Positions 1 to 12,976 of a DNA stretch of 64,000 bases are shown here, one piece after another; positions within the stretch are counted from its first letter, which is position 1; every line of letters starts with the position of its first letter. This DNA is from BOG-908 sp965198915. GTDB lineage: Bacteria > Pseudomonadota > Alphaproteobacteria > Acetobacterales > Acetobacteraceae. Below the pieces are notes generated by a model. That model was given only the letters and a program-made list of their open reading frames with translations, ran no database searches and had not been told where the DNA came from. The stretch lies in assembly GCA_965198915.1 (NCBI GenBank), contig CBDAQC010000006.1:186001-250000 (forward strand), in the 5' to 3' direction. Made by a program: the position numbers and the translations under genes.

Positions 1-20
1 GGCACTATCCGCAAGCCGTG

Positions 21-959
21 TCAGGTCACCACGTTGCGCGGCGTGCCGGCCATGAAGGCTTCGATGTTGCCGGTCAACTGGTCGGCCAGTATCTGCATCG
101 CTTCCTGGCTGGCCCAGGCGACATGGGGTGTCACGATCAGGTTCGGAATGTCCGGATCGAGCAGGACGTTGCCGTGGCGCGGCGGCTCCTCCGTGAGCAC
201 GTCGATGCCGGCGCCGCCGATTGTGCCGGCCCGCAGGGCGTCGGCGAGCGCCTGCTCGTCAACCAGGCCGCCACGTGCGGTGTTGATCAGGATGGCGCCC
301 TGCTTCATGCGCGCCAGCTCGGCCGCACCGATCATGTTGCGTGTCTGCTCGGTCAGCGGCGCGTGCAAGGTGATCACGTCGCTGTCCCGCAGGATCGTGT
401 CGAAATCCACCAGGCCGTCCTGTGGGACCGCGTCATGGGCGAGGACACGCATGCCGAGTGCCTCGGCGCGCTGGCCGATAGCCCGCCCGATCGCGCCGTA
501 GCCGACGATGCCTATCGTCGAACCCGCTATGTCGCGGATCGGGTTGGTCAGAAAGCAGAACTGCCGGGATTCGTTCCACACGCCGCGCCGGACATCGTTC
601 GCATAGGCGAGAAGGTTGCGCCGCAGCGCGAACATCAGCGCCACTACGTGCTCCGGCACCGTGTTGAACGCGTAGTTGCGTATGTTCACGACCGTGACGC
701 CGGCCGCTGTCGCCGCCGGCTTGTCGATCACGTCAGTGCCGGTCGCGGCTACCGCGATAAGCTTCAAAGCGGGCAAGTTGCGCAGCGCCTCGCCGGTGAT
801 GCGCACCTTGTTGGTGATGCAGATGGTGGCACCTTGCAGCCGCTCGGCGACCTCTGCGGTTTCGGTCACCTGGTGTTCGACGTAGCGGTGCGGAAAACCG
901 GGTGGACGTAGCGTCGCACCCAGCGTTTCGCGATCGAGGAAGACGATCAGCGGATCCAT
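21..959 (-). CDS. hprA: D-glycerate dehydrogenase / hydroxypyruvate reductase
   Basis: A 312-residue D-2-hydroxyacid dehydrogenase. The Rossmann signature GYGAIG is at residues 153-158. The catalytic triad of the family is visible: Arg229 in NTARGG, Glu258 in TEEP and His279 in TPHVAW. Family knowledge: NAD(P)H-dependent reduction of hydroxypyruvate to D-glycerate, a cytosolic serine-cycle step. The length matches methylotroph HprA. I chose the ATG at 957-959 over an in-frame TTG one codon upstream. The gene is last of four minus-strand genes, 18 bases after the aminotransferase stop, so it is probably co-transcribed. Substrate specificity (hydroxypyruvate rather than glyoxylate or another 2-oxoacid) is inferred from this context. 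Confidence 0.88.
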   Translation of the reverse strand: MDPLIVFLDRETLGATLRPPGFPHRYVEHQVTETAEVAERLQGATICITNKVRITGEALRNLPALKLIAVAATGTDVIDKPAATAAGVTVVNIRNYAFNTVPEHVVALMFALRRNLLAYANDVRRGVWNESRQFCFLTNPIRDIAGSTIGIVGYGAIGRAIGQRAEALGMRVLAHDAVPQDGLVDFDTILRDSDVITLHAPLTEQTRNMIGAAELARMKQGAILINTARGGLVDEQALADALRAGTIGGAGIDVLTEEPPRHGNVLLDPDIPNLIVTPHVAWASQEAMQILADQLTGNIEAFMAGTPRNVVT

Positions 960-977
960 CAACTGTGATGCCGTGGG

Positions 978-2186
978 CTATTCGGCCGCCTTCGCCAGGC
1001 TCTGTGCATCCGCCTTGCGGTAATACTCCTCCGCCGCCGCAGCGCCGCTGCCGGGTTTTACGTCGATGCCGATGTCGCGCATCGCCATCTCCGATCCGGT
1101 GATCGCGCCGAGGCACATGAGTTCGTTGAGGTCACCCAGGTGGCCGATCCGGAACACTTTCCCGGCGACCTCGCTGAGCCCCGTGCCGAGTGCGAGGTTG
1201 TACCGCTTGAATGCGCGTTTGATCACGTCACCGGCGTTGAAACCCTCCGGCACCACAACTGCACTTACCGTGTCGCTATACCATTTCGGCTCGCGCGCGC
1301 AGAGCTGCAAACCCCAGCCATCCAGGATCGCCGCCCGCACTCCGCTGGCCAAGTATCGATGACGTGCAAAAACATTCTCGAGGCCCTCCTCGAACAGCAC
1401 GGCGAGCGCTTCGCGCAGTCCGTAGAGCATCGGCAAGGAGGGCGTATACGGAAAGTAGCCGTCCTTGTTGGATTTCAGCATGTCGTCGAAGTCAAAGAAG
1501 ACGCGGCGCAGCGGATTGTTCGCACGCGCGTTCTTCTGCGCCTCCAGCGCCTTGGGGCTGACGCAGCACAGGCCCAAGCCGGCCGGGAGCATTAGGCCTT
1601 TCTGGCTGCCGGTGATGGCGCCGTCCACGCCCCACTCATCCATCCGGAAATCGATCGATCCGATCGAGCTGACACCGTCCACGAACAGCAAGGCGGGGTG
1701 GCCGGCGGCGTCTATCGCGCGGCGGACGGCCGCGACATCGCTCGTCACGCCGGTGGCGGTCTCGTTCTGCACCACCATCACCGCCTTGATCGCGTGCGCG
1801 GTGTCGGCTTTGAGCGCGTCATGTATGCGCTCCGGCGAGGCGCCTGCGCCCCAGACCTCCTGCTGGACGACCACATCGAGGCCATGACGCTGCGCGAGGT
1901 CTATCCAGAGATGGCTGAACTGTCCGAAGCGAGAGGACAGAACGCGGTCTCCGGCGCTGAGCGTGTTCACCAGAACCGCTTCCCACGCGCCCGTGCCGGT
2001 CGCCGGGAAGATGAAAGGCGTGCCCGTGCTGGTCTGGAAGAGTTTTTTGAGGTCGGCGAAGATCGGCAGCGCCAGCTCGGGAAAGGCAGAACTACGATGG
2101 TCTTCCATCGCCACGCGCATGGCGTTCAGGATCCGGTCCGGGATATTGGTCGGACCCGGGATGTGAAGAAAATGCCGGCCAGTCAT
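978..2186 (-). CDS. sgaA: Serine--glyoxylate aminotransferase
   Basis: A 402-residue class V PLP-dependent aminotransferase. The N-terminus FLHIPGPTNIPDRIL is typical of serine-glyoxylate / alanine-glyoxylate aminotransferases. The PLP lysine is Lys196 in GSQKGLML, and the cofactor aspartate is in LLFVDGVSS near residue 170. Role: transfers the amino group from serine to glyoxylate, giving hydroxypyruvate (the HprA substrate) and glycine (the GlyA substrate). The ATG at 2186 is preceded by a GGGAGAG Shine-Dalgarno sequence. It lies between the formate-THF ligase and hprA genes on the same strand. The neighbours make the serine-cycle assignment firm. Confidence 0.92.
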   Translation of the reverse strand: MTGRHFLHIPGPTNIPDRILNAMRVAMEDHRSSAFPELALPIFADLKKLFQTSTGTPFIFPATGTGAWEAVLVNTLSAGDRVLSSRFGQFSHLWIDLAQRHGLDVVVQQEVWGAGASPERIHDALKADTAHAIKAVMVVQNETATGVTSDVAAVRRAIDAAGHPALLFVDGVSSIGSIDFRMDEWGVDGAITGSQKGLMLPAGLGLCCVSPKALEAQKNARANNPLRRVFFDFDDMLKSNKDGYFPYTPSLPMLYGLREALAVLFEEGLENVFARHRYLASGVRAAILDGWGLQLCAREPKWYSDTVSAVVVPEGFNAGDVIKRAFKRYNLALGTGLSEVAGKVFRIGHLGDLNELMCLGAITGSEMAMRDIGIDVKPGSGAAAAEEYYRKADAQSLAKAAE

Positions 2187-2271
2187 TGCGCTCTCCCTAA
2201 ATTTCTTAGTCAGGTCACACCCGCTTCTGCGGGAAGGCCATTCGCAACTGGATGACAGGCCATTCTTCGGC

Positions 2272-4008
2272 TCAAAACAACCCGGTAATTAGTCCTACCG
2301 GTGACAAGGAGATATTGTTCGCTGCCGGCACCTTTGGCAGGCCTGGCATCGTCATGATCTCGCCGCAGATGGCGACGATGAACTCCGCACCGGCCGACAG
2401 CCGCACGTCGCGCACGTGCAGCACATGGCCGCTGGGAGCGCCCACCTTCTTCGGGTCTGTGCTGAAGCTGTACTGGGTCTTGGCCACGCAAACCGGCAGG
2501 TGGCCGAAACCGTCGTCCTGCAACTCGTCAAAGCGTTTGCGCACTGCAGCATCGGCGGTCACCTCTCCCGCGTCGTAGATCTCCGTGGCGATCGTGCGCA
2601 ACTTTTCCCAGGGCGACATGTCATCGGGATACAGCAGACGGAACTGTGCGGGCGCGGTCTCCACCTGTTCGACGACAGCGCGCGCCAAGTCAGCAGCGCC
2701 GGCACCACCGTGCGCCCAATGGTCGGCCACGATGCAGCGTACGCCGAGCGTGTCGCAAAGCGCACGCAACCGGTCCATTTCGGCTTCCGTATCCGCGCTG
2801 AAGCGGTTGACGGCAACCAGCGGCGGCACGCCGAACTTGCGGAGATTGCGCACGTGGCGCTCGAGATTGGCAAAGCCCCGCTGCACCGCGTCAGGATCTT
2901 CGCGCTTCAGCGCATCCTTGGCCACGCCGCCATGCATCTTCAGCGCGCGTATCGTCGCCACGAGCACCGCGGCGGAGGCCGCCAGCCCGGCCTTGCGGCA
3001 TTTGATATCGAAGAATTTCTCCGCACCGAGATCCGCCCCGAACCCAGCTTCCGTCACCACGTAGTCGGCAAGCTTCAGCGCCGTCCGCGTGGCGATGACG
3101 CTGTTGCAGCCATGCGCGATGTTCGCGAACGGACCGCCGTGGATGAAGGCGGGGTTGTGTTCCAGTGTCTGCACGAGGTTGGGCGCCAGCGCGTCGCGCA
3201 GCAGGGCCGCCATGGCGCCGGCCGCGCCCACATCGGACGCGCGCACGGCCTTGCGGTCGCGCGTGGTGCCGACGACTATGTTCGACAGCCGGCGATGCAG
3301 ATCCTCGAGGTCACGTGACAGGCAGACAATCGCCATCACCTCGGAGGCGACGGTGATGTCGAAGCCGTCTTCCCTGGGAAAGCCGTTGGAGACGCCGCCG
3401 AGCGAGGAGACGATCTGGCGAAGTGCACGGTCATTCATGTCGAGCGCGCGGCGCCAGCTTACCCGGCGCGGGTCTATGCCCAGTGCGTTGCCCCAGTAGA
3501 TGTGGTTGTCCACCATCGCGGCCAGCAGGTTGTTGGCGGACGTGATGGCGTGGAAGTCGCCGGTGAAATGCAGGTTGATGTCGGTCATCGGCACCACCTG
3601 AGCATAGCCGCCGCCGGCGGCGCCGCCCTTCATGCCGAAACACGGGCCGAGCGAGGGCTCGCGCAGGCATGCGACGGCGTTCTTGCCGATGAGGTTGAGC
3701 CCGTCAGACAGGCCGACCGTGGTCGTGGTCTTGCCTTCGCCAGCCGGTGTCGGCGTGATGGCAGTCACCAGGATCAGTTTGCCGTCCGTCCGGTCTTCCA
3801 GCGACCGGATGAAGGGAAGTTCGATCTTTGCCTTGGTGTAGCCGTAGGGTTGAAGGTTTTCGGCCTCTATGCCGAGGCGGGCGCGCGCAACGTCGAGAAT
3901 GGGCAGCAAGGTCGCGGCCTGCGCGATGTCGGCGTCGGATCTCGCTTCGCGGTGCTGGTCGGCTCCTGCAGCCTTGGGGCCCGAACTACTGGTTACTGGC
4001 GCGTCCAC
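2272..4008 (-). CDS. fhs: Formate--tetrahydrofolate ligase
   Basis: A 578-residue protein (called ftfL in methylotrophs). It carries the FTHFS nucleotide loop TPTPAGEGKTTTTVG at about residues 85-99 and the family segments FGMKGGAAGGGYAQVVPM and HGGPFANIAHGC. It ligates formate to tetrahydrofolate using ATP, giving 10-formyl-THF and feeding C1 units to serine hydroxymethyltransferase. The start is GTG (codon 4006-4008) behind a strong GGAGGAC site. It is the second gene of the glyA-fhs-sgaA-hprA run. The length matches the family, and no frameshift or missing motif is seen. Confidence 0.94.
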   Translation of the reverse strand: MDAPVTSSSGPKAAGADQHREARSDADIAQAATLLPILDVARARLGIEAENLQPYGYTKAKIELPFIRSLEDRTDGKLILVTAITPTPAGEGKTTTTVGLSDGLNLIGKNAVACLREPSLGPCFGMKGGAAGGGYAQVVPMTDINLHFTGDFHAITSANNLLAAMVDNHIYWGNALGIDPRRVSWRRALDMNDRALRQIVSSLGGVSNGFPREDGFDITVASEVMAIVCLSRDLEDLHRRLSNIVVGTTRDRKAVRASDVGAAGAMAALLRDALAPNLVQTLEHNPAFIHGGPFANIAHGCNSVIATRTALKLADYVVTEAGFGADLGAEKFFDIKCRKAGLAASAAVLVATIRALKMHGGVAKDALKREDPDAVQRGFANLERHVRNLRKFGVPPLVAVNRFSADTEAEMDRLRALCDTLGVRCIVADHWAHGGAGAADLARAVVEQVETAPAQFRLLYPDDMSPWEKLRTIATEIYDAGEVTADAAVRKRFDELQDDGFGHLPVCVAKTQYSFSTDPKKVGAPSGHVLHVRDVRLSAGAEFIVAICGEIMTMPGLPKVPAANNISLSPVGLITGLF

Positions 4009-4102
4009 GTGTCCTCCGGTCGCTGACCTGCCACCGGCGGTCGGCTGTTATTGGTTACTCCCTGCGGCTCGCGCAGCCTGGGTTAGAGTCGTGACTACCG
4101 CC

Positions 4103-5401
4103 TTATTGGTAGATCGGAAAACGGGCGCAAAGTGCGAGCACGCGCTCGCCCACATCGCGCTCAACCCGTTCGTTCGCTTGGCCGTCCGCGGCCGCGAGCC
4201 CGTCCATGACTTCGGCGATCATCTCTCCCACGGCGCGGAATTCGGCGGCCCCGAAGCCGCGTGTTGTGGCAGCCGGGCTGCCGAGACGGATGCCGCTGGT
4301 AATCGCCGGCTTGGCCGGATCGAACGGGATGGCATTCTTGTTGGCGGTGATGTGGGCGCGCTCCAGCGCGGCCTCGGCTGCCTTGCCCGTCACCCCTTTT
4401 GGCCGCAGATCGACAAGGACGAGATGACTGTCCGTGCCACCGGTGACAATGGCCAGCCCCGCTTCTACCAGCGTTTCCCCTAAGACACGGGCGTTCTCCA
4501 CAACGGCTTTCTGATACGTGCGGAACTCCGGCCGCAAAGCTTCGCCGAAAGCCGCGGCCTTTGCCGCGATTACATGCATCAATGGGCCGCCCTGCAGGCC
4601 GGGAAACACCGCGGAGTTGAATTTCTTGCCCAGGTCGGCGTCATTGGAGAGGATCATGCCGCCGCGCGGACCGCGTAGCGTTTTGTGTGTGGTCGTTGTG
4701 ACTACGTGCGCATGCGGTAGCGGAGTGGGGTATAGTCCAGTCGCCACCAGCCCGGCGAAATGCGCCATATCGACCAGGAACAGCGCGCCGACCTCGTCGG
4801 CAACCTTGCGTATTCTTGCGAAGTCGATGATGCGCGGGTAGGCGGAACCGCCGGCGATGATCAGCTTCGGCCGCTCGGTGCGGGCCAGCTGCTCCAGCTC
4901 GTCATAGTCGAGCAGTCCGTCATCCCGCCGTACGCCGTATTGGACGGATCGGAACCATTTGCCGGATTGATTTGGGGCGGCACCGTGAGACAGGTGTCCC
5001 CCTGCGGCGAGGCTCATCCCTAATATAGTGTCGCCAGGTTGCAGCAGGGCCAGGAACACCGCGCCGTTTGCCTGGGCGCCGGAATGGGGCTGCACGTTGG
5101 CATAGGTGCAGCCGAATATCTTGCAGGCGCGGTCGATTGCCAGTTGTTCCGCCCGATCCACTTCCTGGCATCCGCCGTAGTAGCGTCGTCCAGGGTAGCC
5201 TTCAGCGTATTTGTTGGTCAGGACGCTGCCTTGAGCCTCCAGCACGGCAAGCGATACCATGTTTTCACTGGCGATCAGCTCTATGCCGTCCTGCTGGCGA
5301 ACCAGCTCTGCTTGCAACGCTTCGGCAAGCTCAGGGTCGGTTTCGGTCAGGGACGCGGAAAAGAAACGGCCCGAGGCTGGACTGATGCGCTGCTCGTTCA
5401 T
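4103..5401 (-). CDS. glyA: Serine hydroxymethyltransferase
   Basis: A 432-residue fold-type I PLP enzyme. The SHMT segments ELIASENMVS (41-50), YAEGYPGRRYYGG (65-77) and TTTTHKTLRGPRGG are present, with PLP lysine Lys240. It interconverts glycine plus methylene-THF with serine. The reading frame is open 29 codons further upstream, but the ATG at 5399-5401 has an AGGGAGA site at good spacing and gives the usual SHMT N-terminus, so I take it as the start. It is first gene of the serine-cycle run. A second housekeeping glyA elsewhere is possible, and this copy may be the C1-assimilation one (inference). Confidence 0.93.
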   Translation of the reverse strand: MNEQRISPASGRFFSASLTETDPELAEALQAELVRQQDGIELIASENMVSLAVLEAQGSVLTNKYAEGYPGRRYYGGCQEVDRAEQLAIDRACKIFGCTYANVQPHSGAQANGAVFLALLQPGDTILGMSLAAGGHLSHGAAPNQSGKWFRSVQYGVRRDDGLLDYDELEQLARTERPKLIIAGGSAYPRIIDFARIRKVADEVGALFLVDMAHFAGLVATGLYPTPLPHAHVVTTTTHKTLRGPRGGMILSNDADLGKKFNSAVFPGLQGGPLMHVIAAKAAAFGEALRPEFRTYQKAVVENARVLGETLVEAGLAIVTGGTDSHLVLVDLRPKGVTGKAAEAALERAHITANKNAIPFDPAKPAITSGIRLGSPAATTRGFGAAEFRAVGEMIAEVMDGLAAADGQANERVERDVGERVLALCARFPIYQ

Positions 5402-5720
5402 GGAAGTCTCCCTGGCATCCAAATTGCCTGTTGCCAGAAAAGTTCCAGGCCGAAGCAGTCTCAGCACGGGAAATTTCATTGCGAGCACTGGATGCCGGTG
5501 GCTTCCCGCTTGGGGGAGCTTCGCTTCACGCGGACGTTTATCGATTGAGCTGTGTGGCGCGAGGATGTCACACCAGCGCAGGTCACCGACTCTGGCCGCG
5601 CTTTGAGTGCGCCTGTCGCTGCAGGCTGGTTCCAGCCCCTTCGAGCCGCCTGGTTTGTCGGGCCGAGGCGTTAGCGTTGGCGGCGCTAGGTCTGCACCTA
5701 GTGCAGGAATAGCTGACCGG
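5402..5720. other. Intergenic upstream of glyA, no gene seen
   Basis: I find no convincing coding sequence here. It must hold the promoter of the serine-cycle operon on the minus strand, but I cannot assign -35/-10 boxes with confidence. The far end runs into the recombinase remnant described next. Confidence 0.5.
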
Positions 5721-5860
5721 GTTCAATCTGGCGGCCTCTGCGGACAAGATGCTTGGCGCCTTCATCGATCGTCTTGTGCTCACACCGGACCACGACCAGC
5801 CAACCGGCTTGCCGTCGAGTTGCATGGACTTGACGGGCATACTGTGCCCTGCCGCTGCCG
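5721..5860 (+). pseudogene. Decayed C-terminal tail of a large serine recombinase
   Basis: One plus frame reads AASADKMLGAFIDRLVLTP, and a neighbouring frame then reads LAVELHG before the first frame resumes with DLTGIL. Joined, these give the characteristic end of resolvase/invertase-type large serine recombinases (…LIERIVLTPD…ELHGDLAAIL…). An in-frame stop lies just upstream and the catalytic N-terminal domain is absent, so this is a frameshifted remnant. It lies about 80 bases from the rrn-distal tRNA-fMet gene, consistent with an old integration event. Recognition is from memory of the family C-terminus only. Confidence 0.5.
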
Positions 5861-5873
5861 GCTGTCCTTCAAA

Positions 5874-5921
5874 AGCGAACGCCCTTCACGCCTGTGCCAT
5901 AGCTGGCGCAGGGGTGAAGGG
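5874..5921 (-). terminator. Probable terminator of the rrn operon
   Basis: CCCTTCACGCCTGTGCC (from 5882) and GGCGCAGGGGTGAAGGG (to 5921) form a 17-bp stem with one mismatch and one wobble around a 6-base loop. In minus orientation it lies just past the tRNA-fMet 3' end and is followed by a short T run (CTTTTG). This suits the end of the rRNA transcript, although the T tract is weak. Confidence 0.55.
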
Positions 5922-5941
5922 TGGATGTGTAGTATCGTCGG

Positions 5942-6018
<77 letters not shown>

Positions 6019-6067
6019 TCGACAGGCAGTTGTGTTGTGTGCTGCTGCCTGTGCAAGTGCTTTGGAA

Positions 6068-6186
6068 GACCTGGCGGCGACCGACTTTCCCACGTCTTGA
6101 GACGTAGTATCATAGGCGCTGGGGGTTTTCACGGCCGAGTTCGGGATGGGATCGGGTGCAGGCTCCCCGCAATGGCCACCAGGTCG
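6068..6186 (-). rRNA. rrf: 5S ribosomal RNA
   Basis: About 117-119 nt between 23S and tRNA-fMet. On the minus strand it contains the hallmark segments CCTGGTGGCCATTGCGGGGA, CCGATCCCATCCCGAACTCG and GTGGGAAAGTCGGTCGCCGC. The complementary ends (CCTGG / CCAGG) close helix I. Boundaries are accurate to a few bases. Confidence 0.93.
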
Positions 6187-6339
6187 TCCAAGGCACTTGC
6201 TCGGAACGCACGGCACAGCGCCGGTCGTCCCGTCTTATGGTTCAGGTTCTGGTGAGTGCTGCGTGTAGGAGGCGTGTCTTGCTTCTATGCATGGTGGGTT
6301 GCCGTCCGGACAACACGAGGCTGTCCGCTGGCAACTGAC

Positions 6340-9085
<2,746 letters not shown>

Positions 9086-9503
9086 GATCGTCAGTGACCG
9101 AAGTCACCAACACCATGCACAGAAGCAAAACACGCAAAAATCACCAGCTTACGCCAGTGATACTCTGTGCTCACCCCGTGAGAGCCTTACACGTTCTTAT
9201 ACTCAGCACTTAAACGCCTCTGATCGTATTCGCCGCGGCCTTGGAGCCGCACGTTCACACGTACGGACATCCGGTCAGACTGGCTGACCGCGGCACGCCC
9301 AGAGACGCACCAGAACCTGATTTACAATTGAAAGACCAAAACCCGCCCAGCACATGCAGCCACAGCCACACGACACAGGGACAGGCCAACGGACATCACC
9401 TGACGGTCCTCTAAGAGGACAGGCCAGAGATGCCCGAACACATTCTCTTCTCCGTAGAATATCTCACGCCCAAACCACTCACCCAACCCTACGGCCGGCG
9501 AAG
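9086..9503. other. 23S-tRNA-Ala internal transcribed spacer
   Basis: About 420 bases between tRNA-Ala and 23S in the rrn transcript. No gene is recognisable. It presumably holds RNase III processing stems for 23S, but I could not delineate one. Confidence 0.7.
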
Positions 9504-9579
9504 TGGTGGAGACTATCGGGATCGAACCGATGACCCCCTGCTTGCAAAGCAGGTGCTCTCCCAGCTGAGCTAAGCCCCC
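9504..9579 (-). tRNA. tRNA-Ala (TGC)
   Basis: A 76-nt tRNA on the minus strand starting GGGGGCTTAGCTCAGCTGGG, with anticodon TGC in CTTTGCAAG, T-arm GGTTCGATCCC and encoded CCA. The acceptor stem has the G3-U70 wobble that marks alanine tRNAs. It sits in the 16S-23S spacer. Confidence 0.97.
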
Positions 9580-9636
9580 TCCAGGGACGCGCCAGGCCCG
9601 CGCCGGGCTTGCGCCCGGCCGCCACACGCAACACCT

Positions 9637-9713
<77 letters not shown>

Positions 9714-9984
9714 CCTGCCGGTTCTGTGCCGCCGCGCCAGGATTGTCAAAGCCAATCGGCACAGCAAAACAGAACAGGCGGGATGGTCCGCCGCCAGCCC
9801 GCACACCAAAGACAGGGCGCAAGCCGGCATATTCTACGGGGAAGGGATACGTTGACGGCGCCCGATGAGCGCAAACCAACCCGGCTCTGCATCTGCAGGC
9901 GAGTCCGCCTCGGTCATCCGACCGAGGACTTGTTGGAGCCAGCCAAGGTTCGATCGTGAGATCTTGCCGTCAGCCAACATCCTT

Positions 9985-11488
<1,504 letters not shown>

Positions 11489-11957
11489 ATAAACCAATCA
11501 CCCAACAGCCTAAGCCGCCAGATAACCAGCATACGAACAGACCCCAAACCCATCGGTCACCCAATCCGCGCGAGGGGCGCAGACCAAAGCAACCACTTCA
11601 CATAAAGCGTTTGCGTATAAAGAATACACCAACAGCAATCCTGGAAGCAGCCATCACCGATAATCATGTCCGGAGATAAACCCGCAAACACAACCACCAG
11701 ATCAGCCGCAACTCACCACACCAATCATCCCGCTCGCGCAGAACTATGATGCCGCAGGACGCCGCCAACGTATCCCTTCCATTCAGATTCACTAATCAAA
11801 GAACAAAAACCAGACCAGACAGCAATCCAAACCCGCTACACGCAGGTCCAGACCACAGCCCGATTTAGCCAATCTCTCAACACTTGCCCCTTGCGGGAGC
11901 CGAGAAATCTAGCGAGCTAAAAAGTAACTTGCAAGAAGTTTCTAGCGCCGCGTCGGT
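11489..11957 (-). other. rRNA operon leader, no gene
   Basis: About 470 bases of noticeably A-rich sequence between the rrn promoter and 16S. No protein gene is supported. On the minus strand it includes a boxA-like TGTTCTTTGAT at 11795-11805 and presumably the 5' half of the 16S processing stem. Confidence 0.6.
11795..11805 (-). promoter_or_regulatory. Possible boxA antitermination site of the rrn leader
   Basis: The minus strand reads TGTTCTTTGAT, close to the bacterial boxA core TGCTCTTTAACA, about 310 bases before 16S. Position and sequence fit Nus-factor antitermination, but the match is partial. Confidence 0.4.
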
Positions 11958-11964
11958 GAAGCGG

Positions 11965-11993
11965 TATCTAGGCGCCGCGAACGGGCCTGTCAA
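11965..11993 (-). promoter_or_regulatory. rrn operon promoter
   Basis: The minus strand has TTGACA (11988-11993), a 17-base spacer and TAGATA (11965-11970). This is a near-consensus housekeeping sigma promoter, about 470 bases before 16S and touching the stop codon of the upstream epimerase gene. Transcription would start near 11958. It is the clearest promoter I found in the window. Confidence 0.7.
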
Positions 11994-12976
11994 CACGATG
12001 CAAACACATGTTCCGCATCTGCACGAAAATCGAGAAACCAGCGGGCAAAACGCGGAATGCCCACTTCCAACGGCGTGCTCGGCGCGTAACCCGTGCGTGC
12101 GCCGATCGCCTCCACGCTGGCCCAGGTCTCTTCCACATCCGCTGCCGGCCGCGGCACTTCGGTGATCACCGCGCGACGCTCCAGGCTCGCCTCGAGCAGC
12201 TCGACCAGACGGTTCACCGTCTCGCTCCTGTGGTTGCCGATGTTGAGCACCAGCGGCGCCTCGCCGGATGCCGGCGGCCGGTCCAGCGCACCCAGCACGC
12301 CGGCGATGATGTCGTCGATAAAGGTGAAGTCCCGCTTCAGGCGGCCGCCCTCGTAGAGCGTGATCGGCCGGCCGGCCATTATGGCTTCCGCGAAGCCGTA
12401 ATACGCCATGTCCGGCCGGCCCCACGGGCCGTAGACGGTGAAGAAGCGAAGCCCGGTCTGCGGCAGGCCGTAGAGGTGGCCGTAGGCGTGGCTGATCAGC
12501 TCGCCGGATCGCTTGGTGGCCGCGTAGAGCGAGGACGGGGTGTCGACGCGCGCACTCTCCTTGAACGGCAGCTCGCGGTTCAGGCCGTAGACAGAGGACG
12601 AGCTGGCATAGGTGAAGTGCGCCAGGTTGGGCAGGCGCCGGCAGAACTCCAGCATCACCACCTGGCCCATGACGTTGGCGCTGACATAGGCGTAGGGGTC
12701 CACCATGGAGAACCGGACGCCGGCCTGGGCGGCCAGATGCAGCACGTGGGTGATCTCCGGCGCGGCGAGTGCCATCATCGCCTCGCGGTCCGACACGTCC
12801 GCGTGGACGAAGCGGAACGCCGGGCCCGCTAGCCGGGCCAGGCGCGCGTGTTTCAGGCGGACGTCGTAATAGTCGTTGAGGCTGTCCACGCCGATCACCG
12901 TCTCGCCGCGCGCGAGCAGGGCGGCGGCGGCGTGATAGCCGATGAAGCCGGCCGCCCCGGTGACGAGTATGCTCAC
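11990..12976 (-). CDS. NAD-dependent epimerase, UDP-glucuronate 4-epimerase-like
   Basis: A 328-residue extended short-chain dehydrogenase. The NAD site GAAGFIG is at the N-terminus, SSSSVYG follows mid-chain and the catalytic YAATKRSGE motif (Tyr-x3-Lys) comes after it. NDYYDVRLKHARL and the RFFTVYGPWGRPDMAYYGF block are characteristic of UDP-glucuronate 4-epimerases, which make UDP-galacturonate for surface polysaccharide. The start is GTG at 12976, overlapping the TGA of the upstream dehydrogenase (GTGA), so the two genes are translationally coupled. The exact sugar substrate is inferred. The rrn promoter begins immediately downstream. Confidence 0.82.
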   Translation of the reverse strand: MSILVTGAAGFIGYHAAAALLARGETVIGVDSLNDYYDVRLKHARLARLAGPAFRFVHADVSDREAMMALAAPEITHVLHLAAQAGVRFSMVDPYAYVSANVMGQVVMLEFCRRLPNLAHFTYASSSSVYGLNRELPFKESARVDTPSSLYAATKRSGELISHAYGHLYGLPQTGLRFFTVYGPWGRPDMAYYGFAEAIMAGRPITLYEGGRLKRDFTFIDDIIAGVLGALDRPPASGEAPLVLNIGNHRSETVNRLVELLEASLERRAVITEVPRPAADVEETWASVEAIGARTGYAPSTPLEVGIPRFARWFLDFRADAEHVFASC

